DNA of 64,000 bases from Ricinus communis (Eukaryota; Streptophyta; Magnoliopsida; Malpighiales; Euphorbiaceae): positions 3,844,001 to 3,908,000 of the forward strand of contig NC_063258.1 in NCBI RefSeq assembly GCF_019578655.1, in the 5' to 3' direction. Within the stretch, counting starts at the first letter, position 1. Each line of letters starts with the position of its first letter. A program made the translations under genes and the position numbers. This document shows positions 1 through 12,552 of this stretch, one piece after another. The notes under the pieces were generated by a model. That model worked only from the letters and a program-made list of their open reading frames with translations, was not told the DNA's origin and made no database searches.

Positions 1-497
1 CAATGAATGGGTCTTCTTATAATAAATAGTTAATTAGGTCTACAGACTGGAAATCAAAAGTATAACATGTAAATGGGCTAGATTAAGTGAGTCTTATACA
101 TAATTAATTAGTAAATTAGGTTACCAACTGCAATATGGGCTGGGTTGAGTACAAATGGGCTAGACTTAGGTGAATTATGTGTGTTATTTTGACATGCCTG
201 TGTATAAATTGCTTGCATTTATACAGAATAATTTGTTAAATAATAAAATTAAAGACTAGTATACACAAATAAGGAAATTGGCTTTCGGATCCCTTTCTGG
301 ACTTTGTGGATAAGCTTCCTTATGGAATTTGAAAAACACCACTTATTAATAAAAGTGTCCCAGTGATTATCCGGGTGACAACTCCCATCTCCGTGCTAGT
401 CTCAGTGACTAGTTATCGTGTTCCCGATTAGGTTGAAAAGCCTTACAGTGCCATAGTCGCTAAAGACACTTAGGTGCGCACTCGAAACCGCCACCTA
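1..497 (+). repeat. Left arm of a diverged inverted repeat (LTR-like)
   Basis: This stretch matches the reverse complement of about 2320-2790. Shared landmarks include a block around GGATCC with TTCCTTA (about 270-325 against 2485-2545) and a GC-richer block around positions 395-497 ending in CGAAACCGCC (against about 2325-2430). Similarity stops at 497, exactly where an integrase reading frame begins, so this arm has truncated or replaced the upstream part of that element. The arms look like LTR or terminal sequence of a family distinct from the LTR at 1441-1858. No coding sequence was seen inside. Confidence 0.6.
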
Positions 498-1437
498 AAT
501 ATGTCCATTTTATTGCTTTAGCTCACCCATTCGATGCTCCTAAGGTAGCTAACCTTTTCTTCACTCATTTTTTAAGCTTCATGGTATGCCAATCTCTATT
601 ATTTATGGTAGAGATAAGATTTTCACTAGTTTATTCTATAAGAAGTTCTTCAAGTTGATAGGGATTGAGTTGCACTTGAGTAAAATATACCATCCTCAGA
701 TAAATGGCCAAACTGAACGTCTGAATAGATGCATTGAGTTTTATTTGAGGTGTATGACTGCTTCAGCCTAAACAGTGGCATTTGTGGCTTGCATTGGTGG
801 AATGGTGGTACAACACCAATTCCATACTAGATTACAAATGTCTCCATTTCAGGCTCTTTATGCTTATGTACCTCCTTTACTTCCTAAATGCAGCAAAGAT
901 AACATTTTACTTCCTTGCTTCATGAGCACCTTTCCTTAACTCAAAACAAGATGAAACAGTTTGTTAATTCTCACAAAATAGATAGGTCCTTTGTAGTTAG
1001 TGATTGGTTTTACTTGAAATTGTAGCCTTATAGGCAGAGCTCTATGGCTTTTTGCAAGTCCTTGAAGCTAGTTGCTAAGTTTTATGGTCCTTTTTAAATA
1101 ATTAGTAAGATTGATCATGTTGCCTATAAACTATAGCTACCACCTGATTCTTTAATCCATCCAGTTTTCATGTTTCTTTATTGAAGAAATACTTGGGTTT
1201 TGTTCAATAAGCTCAGCCTACATTGCCTACAGTAAGTCCCTATAGTCAATTTAAAGTTCAACCAATTATTGTTTTGCATAACATAACTATTATTCGAAAG
1301 AAGCTTCATGTTCAACAACTCTTAATCCAGTAGCTTTATATGTCTGCTCAAGATAGTACTTATGAAGATCCTTTTGTACTTTGAGCACAATTTCCATATT
1401 TTAATCTTGAGAATAAGACTCAATTTGAAGGGGAGGG
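498..1437 (+). pseudogene. Ty3/gypsy integrase remnant (C-terminal part of pol)
   Basis: The frame starting near 500 reads as the integrase core of a Ty3/gypsy element: HFIALAHPFDAP, then RDKIFTS, then YHPQINGQTERLNRC, which is the conserved HPQTDGQTERxN region. An in-frame stop follows at 769-771 and the rest of the integrase and C-terminal tail continues in several frames. The tail ends with EDPFVL, a stop, and then a GEGNV-like end just before a polypurine tract. gag, protease, RT and RNase H are absent to the left. It is a dead 3' fragment that encodes no working protein. Confidence 0.8.
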
Positions 1438-1440
1438 TAA
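1427..1440 (+). other. Polypurine tract of the Ty3/gypsy element
   Basis: The purine run GAAGGGGAGGG directly follows the end of the pol frame and ends a few bases before a TGTTGTG LTR start, which is where a plus-strand primer site belongs. Confidence 0.65.
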
Positions 1441-1858
1441 TGTTGTGACTGTCTTAACAACCAATGATTGAGCTAGTAGGGTTACTCAGCTAATAAAAGT
1501 CGTGGATGAGGAAAGTTGTGGATTACTCTTTAAAGAACGGTCAAGATCAAGTAGTTAATAATTAGTTAAATGATGACAGCTTTGTAATGTGATTTGTGTA
1601 GTAAATGCTAAGGTTTAATTCTATAATATATTTTATAACAGAATGGTACAAGTGAATTAAGTAGGGATAATATATACACTATAAAGAGAATCTTTTCATC
1701 CATTCATGAATACAATTGACTTTCTATCTCACACAAAATTCTCTCGTTTCCTCTCTCATCTAGTTGAGCTTCTTTATTTCCCTCTTTTCTAATCTTTTGT
1801 GCTTGTTCTACCTTTTTTGAGCTAATGTTGTGATCTATGAAAGCTTGAAGGCACAACA
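1441..1858 (+). mobile_element. 3' LTR of the Ty3/gypsy remnant
   Basis: The segment starts TGTTGTGAC next to the polypurine tract and ends GGCACAACA. This gives a perfect 7-bp terminal inverted repeat (TGTTGTG/CACAACA) typical of LTR ends. A TATA-like stretch (TATATACACTATAAAGAG, about 1670-1688) sits in its second half, as expected for an LTR promoter. Length is about 418 bp. The matching 5' LTR is not in the window. The right edge could shift by 3 bp because ACA is repeated. Confidence 0.65.
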
Positions 1859-2319
1859 ACAGATAAGGTGATATTTTCCTATATAAGGGCAAAGCCTACA
1901 TGTTTTCGGCCAAGGCCTTCCAAGTTGTGGGCTTCAAACTCTTATAAGGAAAAATATCTCAAACATCAAGCACTTGGATACCTAGGGGAGATTTCTATTG
2001 CCATTATCATGTGTTGATTCTCGGGTAAAGATAAAAGCTCCCACAAATTAAATATCCTTCCTTTACTCGTCTCCCCACTCAAGGATCCATGCAGTGGAGG
2101 AAATTTACTTGTATTTGTGAGTGATGGTTAGGCAATATTGTAAATTCAAAGTAAGAGTGGAGCTAAAGAGTTAATAACCGACGCCATTAGGCCTATAGAG
2201 ACTAATGTGCACAATGTGTAAAAATGGTGTAGTGATGCAAGAATAGACTATTCAATGATAAAATTAAAAGTAAGAATATACTGGAATCAACTTCTCTTAT
2301 CCTTAGTAGATTTGCCACT
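1859..2319. other. Intergenic spacer, nothing recognised
   Basis: AT-rich sequence between an LTR end and the right arm of the inverted repeat. No frame, RNA gene or repeat was recognised. Confidence 0.5.
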
Positions 2320-2790
2320 ATGGGCGGCGGTTTCGAGCATGCACCCAAGTGTTCTTAGCGATTATGACAATGCAAGGCTTTAAACCTAATTAGAAACACG
2401 TTAACTAGTCACACAGACTAACGTAGAAAAAGCGAGTCATCGCCTAGGTAAGTCACTAGAAAATCTTTACTTCTTACATAACATAACTAGATTCCTTAAG
2501 GAAGCATCATCACATCTAGAGATGGATCCGGAAACCAACTTCCTTAATTGCATATCCTATATTTAATTTTATTAGTTAATAGTCTATTTCCTATAAATGT
2601 GGTATAATATTTTTTACACATAAGAAATATAACATATTATAAGTCCACCTAATTCTAGCCTAATTTTACTTAAGCCTGATCTAGCCTTTACTTGTTACTT
2701 ACTCTAATTAACCACTCAATTACATGCATTAAGACCCATTTAGTCTATAGCCCAATCCATGTTTACCAATCATTATTCCTAAATAAGCTA
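2320..2790 (-). repeat. Right arm of a diverged inverted repeat (LTR-like)
   Basis: Read on the minus strand this follows the same order of landmarks as 1-497: ATGGGTCTTA, an AT-rich middle, GGTTTCCGGATCC, TTCCTTAAGG, GACTAGTTAACGTG, AAGCCTTGCA and CTCGAAACCGCC. The copies differ by many substitutions and small indels, so both are old. Confidence 0.6.
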
Positions 2791-3119
2791 CTTTTTATAT
2801 ACAAATCCTGTTTAAATTTCTTAAGTTCGAATGGTTCAGTTTATTAATTAGACATGGCGAAGCACACTTGTGTCTAATTGAATTTTATTATTAGATTCAA
2901 TCAACATCTTATTAATCTAATGGGCTGCAAGTTTTATGCCAAAATTAGAATCTTAAAGCCCAAAGTCTGTTTAAGTTATTTTTAATTAACAATCAAACAA
3001 ACAACTATTTGTCCACTACTCAGCCATTAAAAATATGCGAGAAAGCAAAAAAAATAAAAATTACATTTCCAAGAATAAAAATAGGCAAAAAGTAATAAAA
3101 ATAATAAAATAGTCAAAAC

Positions 3120-3840
3120 TAGCAAAATCCGATCGTCGGGCGAAGATTTGACAAAAACTATCAAAATTGGGCGACTTAGAGATGAGCAACCAATTGGCTA
3201 TATCATGAAGCTGATCGGCTCTGCGTACAACTGATCGACTATTCATAGAGTTGATCAGCTCTAGAGTTGGTTTTAGGCCGACTCGAGTAGGCAGTAACTT
3301 CAGAACTCTCACATAATCGGTTAACATGCATATAAATACAAAGTAACGATTAAAGTATATGTAAAATGCAGCAAAACAAGTAAATAAACTAATTTCTAAG
3401 GCAATACAACATCAATAGATTTTAAATAGACAAACAATAAATAATTAACTCAAAAAGCATATTCAAATAGATACTCAACAAAATATAACAACTTTATTCA
3501 AAATATTTAGAGATCAATAGTTTAAAGCCTGATGATGTAATTCTAATAAGAAATATAACAAACTTTGATATAATCATGCAGACTCATCAAAGTTATCAGA
3601 TTCAAAATCCTAATATGCTGATCTAGTGAAAATAATATTAATTAAGTAAAACATCATTGCAAACCTACGTCTAAGCATGTGAAGTGGGAAAGTGGAGGAA
3701 ATCTTAGAGGCTAAAATAATTATCCTTTTAATTATCGCTAGTTCTAAAGAATTGCTGATAATTAAAGGGATTTGTGAAAACACTTTATTGATCAATAAAT
3801 ATAAATTTTAAATCATTTACGATAATTATTAATAAAAGTC
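3120..3840. repeat. LTR-like repeat with three about 22-bp units
   Basis: Around 3209-3275 there are three imperfect tandem units resembling CTGATCGGCTCTGCG, CTGATCGACTATTCA and TTGATCAGCTCTAG. The same unit type occurs three times at 16056-16118. Both places are followed by AT-rich DNA with a related ATAAAGTCT/ATAAAGACTT stretch. I read them as two fragments of one LTR-retrotransposon family, but no coding part is attached here and the borders are approximate. The rest of 2791-4560 is AT-rich with no recognisable gene. Confidence 0.4.
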
Positions 3841-5379
3841 TATTTGATTATAAAAAAAAATTAAGAGCTGGATAATTATCAATAAAAACCTTCAAGATAT
3901 TGTGTTAAAATATCAAAAATATAATTTTTTTAACTTTCTTTAAATTTACAGTTTTGATTGAGTTTTAGATTTTCTTAGTTGCTTTTGTGTACAACAATTA
4001 AAAAATAATTAAAAAATAATCGCATTATAAATTTAAAATTAAAAAATAATTTTAACATAATTACATAGGAAAAATAATATTTTTTTATTAATTTTAAAAT
4101 ATTCTAAAAAAATCTCAAAAGAAAAAAGACAATTAGTAATCGGCTATAGTTATTATTTTATTATATTAATTATAAAATTTTTTAATTTAAATTTAATATA
4201 TATTTCTACCAATACATCAAACCGGTAGATGATTAATATATATTTCTTAATTTTAAATAATAAAATATTTATTAAATTATTTAATATATATATATATATA
4301 TATAACAATTTTCCATTTACTGTGTCTCCCGTTTCAAGTTGGGCTTTTGCCAAGAATGCAATCAATGTAGTTTTAGTTGATAAAAAAAAGGAAAAAAGAA
4401 CGTGACAGTGGGAAATGGGAAGTGCATGCGCGCCAGCTTCTGTGTATATGAAACTGATGATGGCAACTCCCACTAATTAGAGTTATTCAAAGTCAACCTT
4501 TGATTTTCTCTTCTTTATCATATTTTTTCTTTTAAGAGAGAAGTAGAAAGACATTTCAAGAAACAAAAGGGCATGTACAAGTTGAAAATTTCACAACCTA
4601 AAGACGTTGATTGTTTCTTTTTTTTTTTTTTTTCCTTTTCTAGCAGTAGGTACATAAATTTCTATTACCCATTTGCCTAAATGATCTTGATTAATATTTG
4701 AAGATATTAAAAAACCCATAAATTCATATTAAGATATTGAATCTTCCTCTGCTTAAATTTGAATGTTTCTTGAAACATACTTGTAGTAGATATTGAATAG
4801 CAAGTATCAGTCTTGGAACACTACTTTTATTTATAAATCCGATATTCTCTTATGGTTATCTTTTGAAGTATTTATATGAAAACCCACCAATTAGGACCTT
4901 CAACTACCCTGTGTATAGATATTTATTAAATGCCCTTTCCACTTTCTTGGTGAAATAATTTATTGTTTATTTAATAGTAGAGGCCCCACTTTTTGCTTGT
5001 TCATCTTCTCTAGATATTAGTTCTGGTTTGCTGTAGATATAGTTTTTTCTTTTACATGATGTTATATTTTTAGAAAAAGAAAACATTTTCAATTTTGATA
5101 TTTGACTTTGTGCTTAGTGTCAAGTTGTTATTTCTTAAACATTATAATGTCTGAATGGTTATTAGTCAATATATTTGATTTCTATTGTATTTCAAGAGAA
5201 GAGTTCCATTCAAGTCCTTTCACATGGTTTGATTTTTGAAATATCAGAGATATAGCTTTTGTTGTATATTTTGCAGCCTAGTCCACATCAGTCTGAAGCT
5301 ATTCTGAAAGAGATTTCATTGCTTAGGCTAGAAGCATTTCATTTATGCATGATTCCCAACTGAGACCAAATAGTTTATT
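3841..5379 (+). promoter_or_regulatory. AT-rich upstream region of the LRR receptor kinase
   Basis: No gene was found. There is a short (TA)n run at about 4287-4304, a T-run at 4616-4634, and then less extreme composition from about 4900 that probably holds the promoter and 5' UTR of the kinase starting at 5380. No single TATA box can be assigned. Confidence 0.35.
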
Positions 5380-8300
5380 ATGGTGGTGTTTTTGAGAGAG
5401 ACGAATTCAAGAATTTTGCTGTTTCTGCTGTTTGTCTCCCTCCAAATTTGTAACATAGCAGCTGTAACTAATACTGCTGATTGTAAGTTTCCTATTATTG
5501 GTATTATCTGTTTTCTTGGTTGGCTTAATTATTACTATCTTGCCCATATCTCAATAATATTTGATGTATTGGTTTATGCTTTTGTAGCTTTCATTTGATG
5601 AAAACTTTGTATGTTATGTTGAATAAAATTTAAGGCCTTATATAACTGATTATGGAATAACCAGACAGTGATGATTCTAAATCACTGCTTTTGAATATAT
5701 ACATGTTTATTGCTTAAATTACTAATTGAATTAGCTAAATCTGGCTTTTATTGTGTTTTATTTTGGAAGTGTACAATTTCTGGAGCCTGGAATGATATCA
5801 TAGTTGGTCAAGTCTTAGGGAAGAAGAACTTCTGATTTAGGATGTACTAGTTTCATGTCTGAAAATGCTCACAATTTTAGGTATATAGTAAATTATGGGA
5901 CTCTTAAGTATGTTCTGAAAGTTCTTTCATTAAGTACTGCAAATTTCAGATTTACTTAGATTTCTAATCTATTATAGATCTTATATGTATATATGGAAAG
6001 CTTAAGACATAGATGAGTTCATTGATGTGAACTATTTCTTTTTCCTGATCCTGATGCAGCTAGTGCTTTGAATGCTCTCAAGGACATCTGGCAAAACACT
6101 CCACCTAGTTGGAAAGGTGCAGACCCTTGTGGAGACAAATGGGAAGGCATAGAATGCACCAATTTACGTGTGACTTCCATGTATGTAATTGGCATACTTC
6201 ATCTTCTGATGCTAATCAAGATTGATGTATTCTTCTTTTTCCTTGCTTTGATATTGGCCCTACTTTCCTCAACTGCAGAACATTGTCAAGCATAGGAATT
6301 ACAGGGCAGCTATCTGGAGATATCTCAAACTTACAGGAGTTGCAGATTCTGTAAGTCTTCGACCTACATTTTGTAAATGCATATCCTGTCCAAGTAAGGA
6401 ACCAAAGCCTATATGTTTTGGATAGATTCCATTTTGAGAGAGTCGAAAAAGTACCATCTTGTTAAAAGGTGGATACATCTGTTCTTTTTCAACATGTTTC
6501 TTTAGACAAAGACTCCGTCTCTTCCTCTTTATAGATCTGGTATTAAATGTGCTTTGTAATTTTATTCAGCTAATTATCATCCTACTTAGATTGTGACAAG
6601 CAAGCTTTGTTCTTTAAGGATCATGGTCCATGCATGAGGGACTTCATTGAGAAAACATTACATTCATAAAGAGATTGTTTTCACCAATGAAACTATGGTT
6701 TTAGATATTGAAGGATTCTTATTTTCATTTCTGATTTTTAATGTCTTCATGCAGGGATCTATCGTATAACAAAGGTCTGGAAGGCACTCTTCCAGAATCA
6801 ATTGGGAATCTGAAGAAGCTAACCAACTTGTAATCGGGCACATATTTTTGCTCCATAGTATTAACTATCAGCCAGTTCCCCTTTTGTTCACGTTCCTCTA
6901 ACTTGATGACCTTTACCTTTTGTTTCAGAATCCTGGTTGGTTGTGGTTTCTCTGGTCCTATCCCTAATTCAATAGGATCACTGCAGCAGCTGGTCTTTCT
7001 GTAAGGATTTCTCAACTTGCAATTCTTCCTTGCTTTATTGCAGTGTGACATTATTGATTATATATGTAATATTTCTTATGGTCTGAAACAAAATGCTGAA
7101 TGAGATGTCAATTCTGACGCCCACTAAGTCAGCATTTGGGCTTTTTCCAATTATTTGTGCAATATCTTTTTTTTTTTTTTTTGTTATTTTTAAGTTATCT
7201 TGCGATACAGTTTCATGCCTGCCAACATTTCTGAAAAAAAAAAATATTTATTGCTGTTAACTGCAGATCTCTAAATTCTAATGGCTTCAGTGGAGGAATC
7301 CCACCTTCAATTGGCAATTTAGCTAAACTTTATTGGTTGGATCTAGCTGACAATAAGCTTGAAGGGCGCATCCCAGTCTCCACAGGGACTACACCTGGCC
7401 TTAATATGCTAGTTAATACAAAACACTTGTATGTCAGTTTTCTTTTTCCTTAACTAATTAGTTGACTGGATTGGTGCCCTTCTTTTTTTTTTTTTCTGTA
7501 ATATTCTTTTTATTGAATCATTTTCCATGTTTGATATGTTGGTAAAAACTATTGTGCAGTCATTTTGGAAAGAATCGGCTTGGAGGCACAATCCCACCTG
7601 AACTTTTCAGATCAGACATGACCCTCCTACATGTGTAAGTTTCACAGGACCAGAGGGAAGAAGACTTAAACTTTTGTGATGATAGGCTGCATAAGAAATA
7701 TAAGATTTGTATTTAAAATTCAGTTAAGCTGAAGTACCTTTTCTCTTCTTTTAAATTGTATTGTCTTTATATGTGTTACTCTTTGTCGACTCTCTTCACT
7801 GCATTTTCCTACAATCTATTAATTAGCTATTCTGATCCTTGAAAATTTACAAGCTAACAATTGGGAAAGGGAAAGAAAGTTATTTATTCTGCTTTATCAA
7901 CAAAAAAAAGAAATTAAAATGGACTATTATGGAATTCAAAATGCAGACAAACAGTTATCAAAGATGTAACAGTCAGTATACATTTCTTTCCACATGGACA
8001 TTTTCAAAATGTCTATTCATGGCTCTTTTAGAATTAAATTTCACATAAATAATTAAAATGCACACTTTTCAAATTTAAACTTGGCTTTGATAAGATGCTT
8101 CTTTCCTTCTTTGTTTCTGTCATTTTAATTTTATCTTCAGGCTTTTTGAGAGCAACAACTTCACTGGTAGCATCCCTTCTACCCTTGGCCTTGTGCAGAG
8201 TCTGGAGATTGTGTGAGTATCCATATCAAAAGTCTTTAAGTGATTTCACATTGACATTCCTGTTTGTCTAGCTTATATTGAAAGTCCTCATCTTGGCTAC

Positions 8301-11300
8301 AGACGCTTTGATAGGAATTCCCTTACTGGACCTGTTCCTTCAAACCTCAACAATCTTACCGGTGTCAGCGAGTTGTAAGTATACGGAAGAGGGCTCAGAA
8401 TGAAAACTGTTCTAGTGGTTTTACTGAGGTCATTGAAATGTTGCATATGAATAATCATCCTGTTAAGCGTGTCTCTTTACAATCAATTTCAGGTTCTTGT
8501 CCAACAATCAATTGACTGGATCTTTTCCTAACCTTACAGGGATGAACAGTCTCAGTTACTTGTAAGTTTTCTGCAGTTTATCAATATACCAGCTATCTCA
8601 GTATATCTACGTATATTCCATGTGCTTACTTTAACATGGAAGTTTTCTGAAGGGACATGAGCAATAATAGCTTTGATGCATCAGATTTTCCTTCCTGGAT
8701 GTCAACCTTACAGTCTTTAACAACATTGTACATCTCTTCCATATTATCTAATTCTCTCTCTCCTCTCTCTTTTCTCTTGATTTCAACACTTCCATTTCAA
8801 GTTGAAAAGGATTTTGTCTCTGGTCTTAACTCAAGTTATTAATTTTGGGGTGGCAGGATGATGGAGAACACACAACTTCAAGGACAAATTCCAGCTGAAT
8901 TCTTCAGCCTCTCTCATTTAACTACTGTGTGCGTATCAGCTTGATCTCTTAGTATCCTGTCATGGATATCTGGAAATCAAAAGAATAAACAATTTGTTCC
9001 TCTTTAGGATTTGACTTGATTAAGGGAGTATAGCTAGATGTTTTCTTCTGATGATGTCACTGGCTGATGCTTATTTTGACTTGGGGTGACAGGGTGCTAA
9101 GGGACAACAAACTAAACGGTACATTAGATGTTGGAACAACTCACGGGGACCAACTTCTCATTGATATGCGAAACAATGAAATTTCTGGCTATACACAACA
9201 TGGAACAGGACAAACTCCAGTCACAATGTAAGTCATATTCTTTAGTGGTGATTGCCATATTTGTTTCATCCATTATGCTACTGAAGAACTTAAAATTTAG
9301 TGTTCTGAAAAAATTGAATTGCCTGGAGTTGGTCTCTGGTTCTTGTTATCATCTTATGGTTGTTCTATCTGTTCAACTTTTGCAGACTCTTGAACAATCC
9401 TATCTGCCAAGAAACAGGAGTAAAGGAAGCTTACTGCTCTGTTCCCCCATCAGATTCTCCATATGTGACCCCACCAAATAATTGTGAACCTGTTCAGTGC
9501 AATTCAAATCAAAGTTCCAGTCCCAACTGCAACTGTGCTTATCCATACAAAGGACTGCTAGTTTTCAGAGCTCCTTCATTCTCAGACTTGGAAAACACAA
9601 CCCTCTTCATATCTCTTGAGCAGGCTTTAATGAATTCTTTTAGGTCCAATGAAGTTCCTGTGGATTCAGTTTCTCTAAGTAATCCAAGAAAGGATTCATC
9701 TGACTATCTTGATTTCGACCTAGAAGTCTTTCCAACTGGGAAAGATCATTTCAGTCGAATAGATATTTCTGGGCTTGGGTTTGTGCTGAGCAACCAGACT
9801 TTCAAGCCTCCAAAAGTCTTTGGACCTTTCTACTTCATCGCAGATCCTTATAAGTTCTTTGCTGGTATTTTTAACAATCCATACACTATAGAGTTGTTGC
9901 ATTATGTTCGTTTCTTCTAATAACATCTCTCTCCGACTTGGCATATAGGAGAATCCACAGAATCAAACAACTCATCAAACACTGGCATTATCATCGGAGC
10001 TGCTGCTGGTGGAGTTGTTCTTGTGTTACTATTGCTCCTCGCGGGGCTTTATGCTTACCGCCAAAAGAAGAGAGCACAAAGGGCAAAAGAACAGAACAAT
10101 CCTTTTGGTAAAATACGAATTTATATACCTTTCCAGTTCATTCAGATTATCTCAAGTTTACCTGTTTCTTTACATTGTGAAAATGCAGCACACTGGGATT
10201 CAAGTAAGAGCCATGGTGCTGATGTTCCTCAACTAAAAGGAGCCAGATGCTTTTCTTTTGAAGAGCTTAAGAAATACACCAATAATTTCTCAGATGCCAA
10301 TGATATTGGATCTGGGGGTTATGGAAAGGTTAAGTTCTATTGTTAAGTTAAGCCTCCTCTAATGATTATTGTTAGAAGTTATATTTATCCTACATTGCTT
10401 GGTTACAGGGCTGTTATAGGGTATATAAGTGGATTAGGCACCCTCTTCCTTTGAGCTAGCTTTTGGCCAAGCCCATTTATCAATTATAATTAGTGTGTTA
10501 GGATTTTGTGGTAACACAATCAACATTTATTTGCAGGTGTATAGAGGAATCCTTCCCAATGGTCAACTGGTTGCCATCAAACGAGCACAACAAGGATCAT
10601 TGCAGGGTGGACTAGAATTCAAGACTGAGATTGAACTTCTATCCAGAGTCCATCACAAAAATCTCGTAAGCCTTTTAGGGTTTTGCTTTGAACGAGGAGA
10701 ACAAATGCTTGTGTATGAGTTTGTCGCAAATGGTAGTCTCAGTGATAGTCTGTCAGGTACTTTCACCAGCCCTTCAATGCTTCAATTTGTTATCTTTATG
10801 TATAGTCATGTCATATACTCTTTTTTTTCTATAAAAGCAAATAAAGGAACATAACACAAACTGGGAAATCTACCTCAGGCTTTCATTCTTTGTGCATAAT
10901 CAACATTTAACCTTGAAAGCATCAGTAAGCCCTTAATTGTTTTCTTCCTTCCCATCCATGCAGGGAAGTCGGGAATCAGGCTGGACTGGGTTAGGAGACT
11001 TAAAGTGGCCCTTGGGTCTGCGAGAGGCCTGGCATACATGCATGAGCTTGCTAACCCTCCCATTATTCATAGGGATGTAAAGTCAACCAACATACTTCTG
11101 GATGAACGCTTAAATGCAAAAGTTGCTGATTTTGGTCTCTCCAAGCCCATGAGTGACAGCGAAAAGGGTCATGTTACCACTCAAGTTAAGGGGACGATGG
11201 TCAGTACATTCATATCTCTACTCCATAGCCAACTTATTGTTTCTTTTGATGATTGGAATCAATAGCAAATACAGTGAAAACATTCTAGTTCATAGCACTT

Positions 11301-12171
11301 GCTAGTTGCAATTATACTTTTTCTTTAGAAAATTTAGATTCTTGCTCCTATTTCTTAGAATATAGTTCAGCTATGACTATGAATAAACAAATATCTGGAC
11401 TTTCCTGTGGTAAAATCTCGTTTGCAATTGTAATGGAAAGAACGTGTTGCAATAGTGATTTTGGAATTTTCTTTCATCATTTTCGTTCTTCTGCTTATGT
11501 TGAAAGTATAATGTGAATGCAATTTGAAGAAAAGAACTGGATTAACAAGATAACATACAAAAATTATGATCCATCGAGTCTCCTAATTAGCAGGTCAAGA
11601 TATTCAGGAGGAAGTTTGATATGAAAAATGAAATGCAGCATTTGATAGGACTAACATGGAGTTTAGAACTGACAAAAGTTACCCTGTATTTGTATAGGGC
11701 TATTTGGATCCGGAATATTACATGACTCAGCAGTTAACTGAGAAGAGTGATGTTTACAGCTTCGGAGTGGTGATGCTGGAGCTACTAACTGGAAAAAGGC
11801 CAATAGAGCGTGGGAAATACATCGTGAGAGAGGTAAAGCTGGCGATGGATAGAACAAAAGATTTATATAACCTCCACGAACTTCTGGACCCAGGCATTGG
11901 TTTGGAAACAACATTAAAAGGTCTGGATAAGTTTGTGGATCTGGCAATGAAATGCGTGCAAGAGTTGGGAGCTGACAGGCCTACAATGGGTGATGTGGTG
12001 AAAGAAATAGAGAATATCTTGAAGCTCGCAGGTGTAAATCCCAATGCTGAATCAGCATCAACTTCAGCAAGTTACGAGGAAGCAAGCAAGGGAAGCCCCC
12101 ACCACCCTTACAACAAAGACGCCTTTGAGTATAGTGGGGCCTTTCCACCTTCCAAGATAGACCCACAATGA
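5380..12171 (+). CDS. HPCA1/At5g49770-type LRR receptor-like kinase (LRR-VIII-1)
   Basis: Complete receptor kinase, 960 aa in 19 exons: 5380-5482, 6060-6180, 6279-6350, 6755-6829, 6929-7000, 7267-7428, 7560-7634, 8141-8212, 8303-8374, 8493-8561, 8653-8727, 8857-8928, 9093-9227, 9386-9864, 9949-10107, 10189-10328, 10537-10756, 10964-11199, 11698-12171. All introns are GT-AG and phases agree. An in-frame TAG lies 9 nt before the start ATG. Order: signal peptide (about 1-29), N-terminal cap with [19 protein letters not shown], about 10-12 LRRs, Cys-rich stretch (C425, C430, C440, C442), malectin-like juxtamembrane region, membrane segment 565-588, kinase. Kinase motifs are intact: GSGGYGKV 645-652, K666, HRDVKSTN 760-767, DFG 780-782, YLDPEYY. 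By family it is a plasma-membrane Ser/Thr kinase; HPCA1 senses extracellular H2O2. Whether this gene is the orthologue or a paralogue cannot be decided here. Confidence 0.93.
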
Positions 12172-12552
12172 GCATTTTTGCTTTCTTTAATTTTGCAATT
12201 GCTAGCAGATTTATGTTGTTGTGATTTGTTCGAACATTGTATTGAATCCGAAACTGTAAATTAAAACTTGAATTCTTTGCTTGTGAATATTTAGCAGAAG
12301 TGTTTGTACCTGAGTTTGATAGACAATTTGTATGTTATCAATCAAGAGAGTTGAGCAGTGTTGTTGAAATTACACATTGATTTTCTTGTTTGTATATCCT
12401 ACAGAAGAGAGAAGGGTGTGCTTTGCTTATTCTCTTTCCTCTGTTTTTTCATGTATATCTTCACAAACTCATCTTTTCATTTGCATTGAAACATGCTTGT
12501 TATACAAACTACTGCATACTTGGAACAAAAACTGCCATGTATCAGTACCTGA
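12172..12552. other. Short convergent intergenic region (two 3' UTRs)
   Basis: These 381 bp separate the stop codons of two convergent genes. AT-rich and without a frame, they must hold both 3' ends. AATTAAAACTTG (12259-12270) and AATCAAGAG-like stretches could serve poly(A) signalling on the plus side. Overlapping transcripts are possible. Confidence 0.5.

Noticed and set aside
5380..5598. 72-codon frame with signal peptide as a separate small secreted protein
   Set aside because: It is exon 1 of the receptor kinase read through into intron 1; the GTAAGT donor at 5483 is strong.
9720..9944. Minus-strand frame antisense to the receptor kinase
   Set aside because: Shadow of exon 14 coding; no start context or family resemblance.
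11663..12175. Three minus-strand frames over the last kinase exon
   Set aside because: Shadows of a well-supported kinase C-lobe exon.
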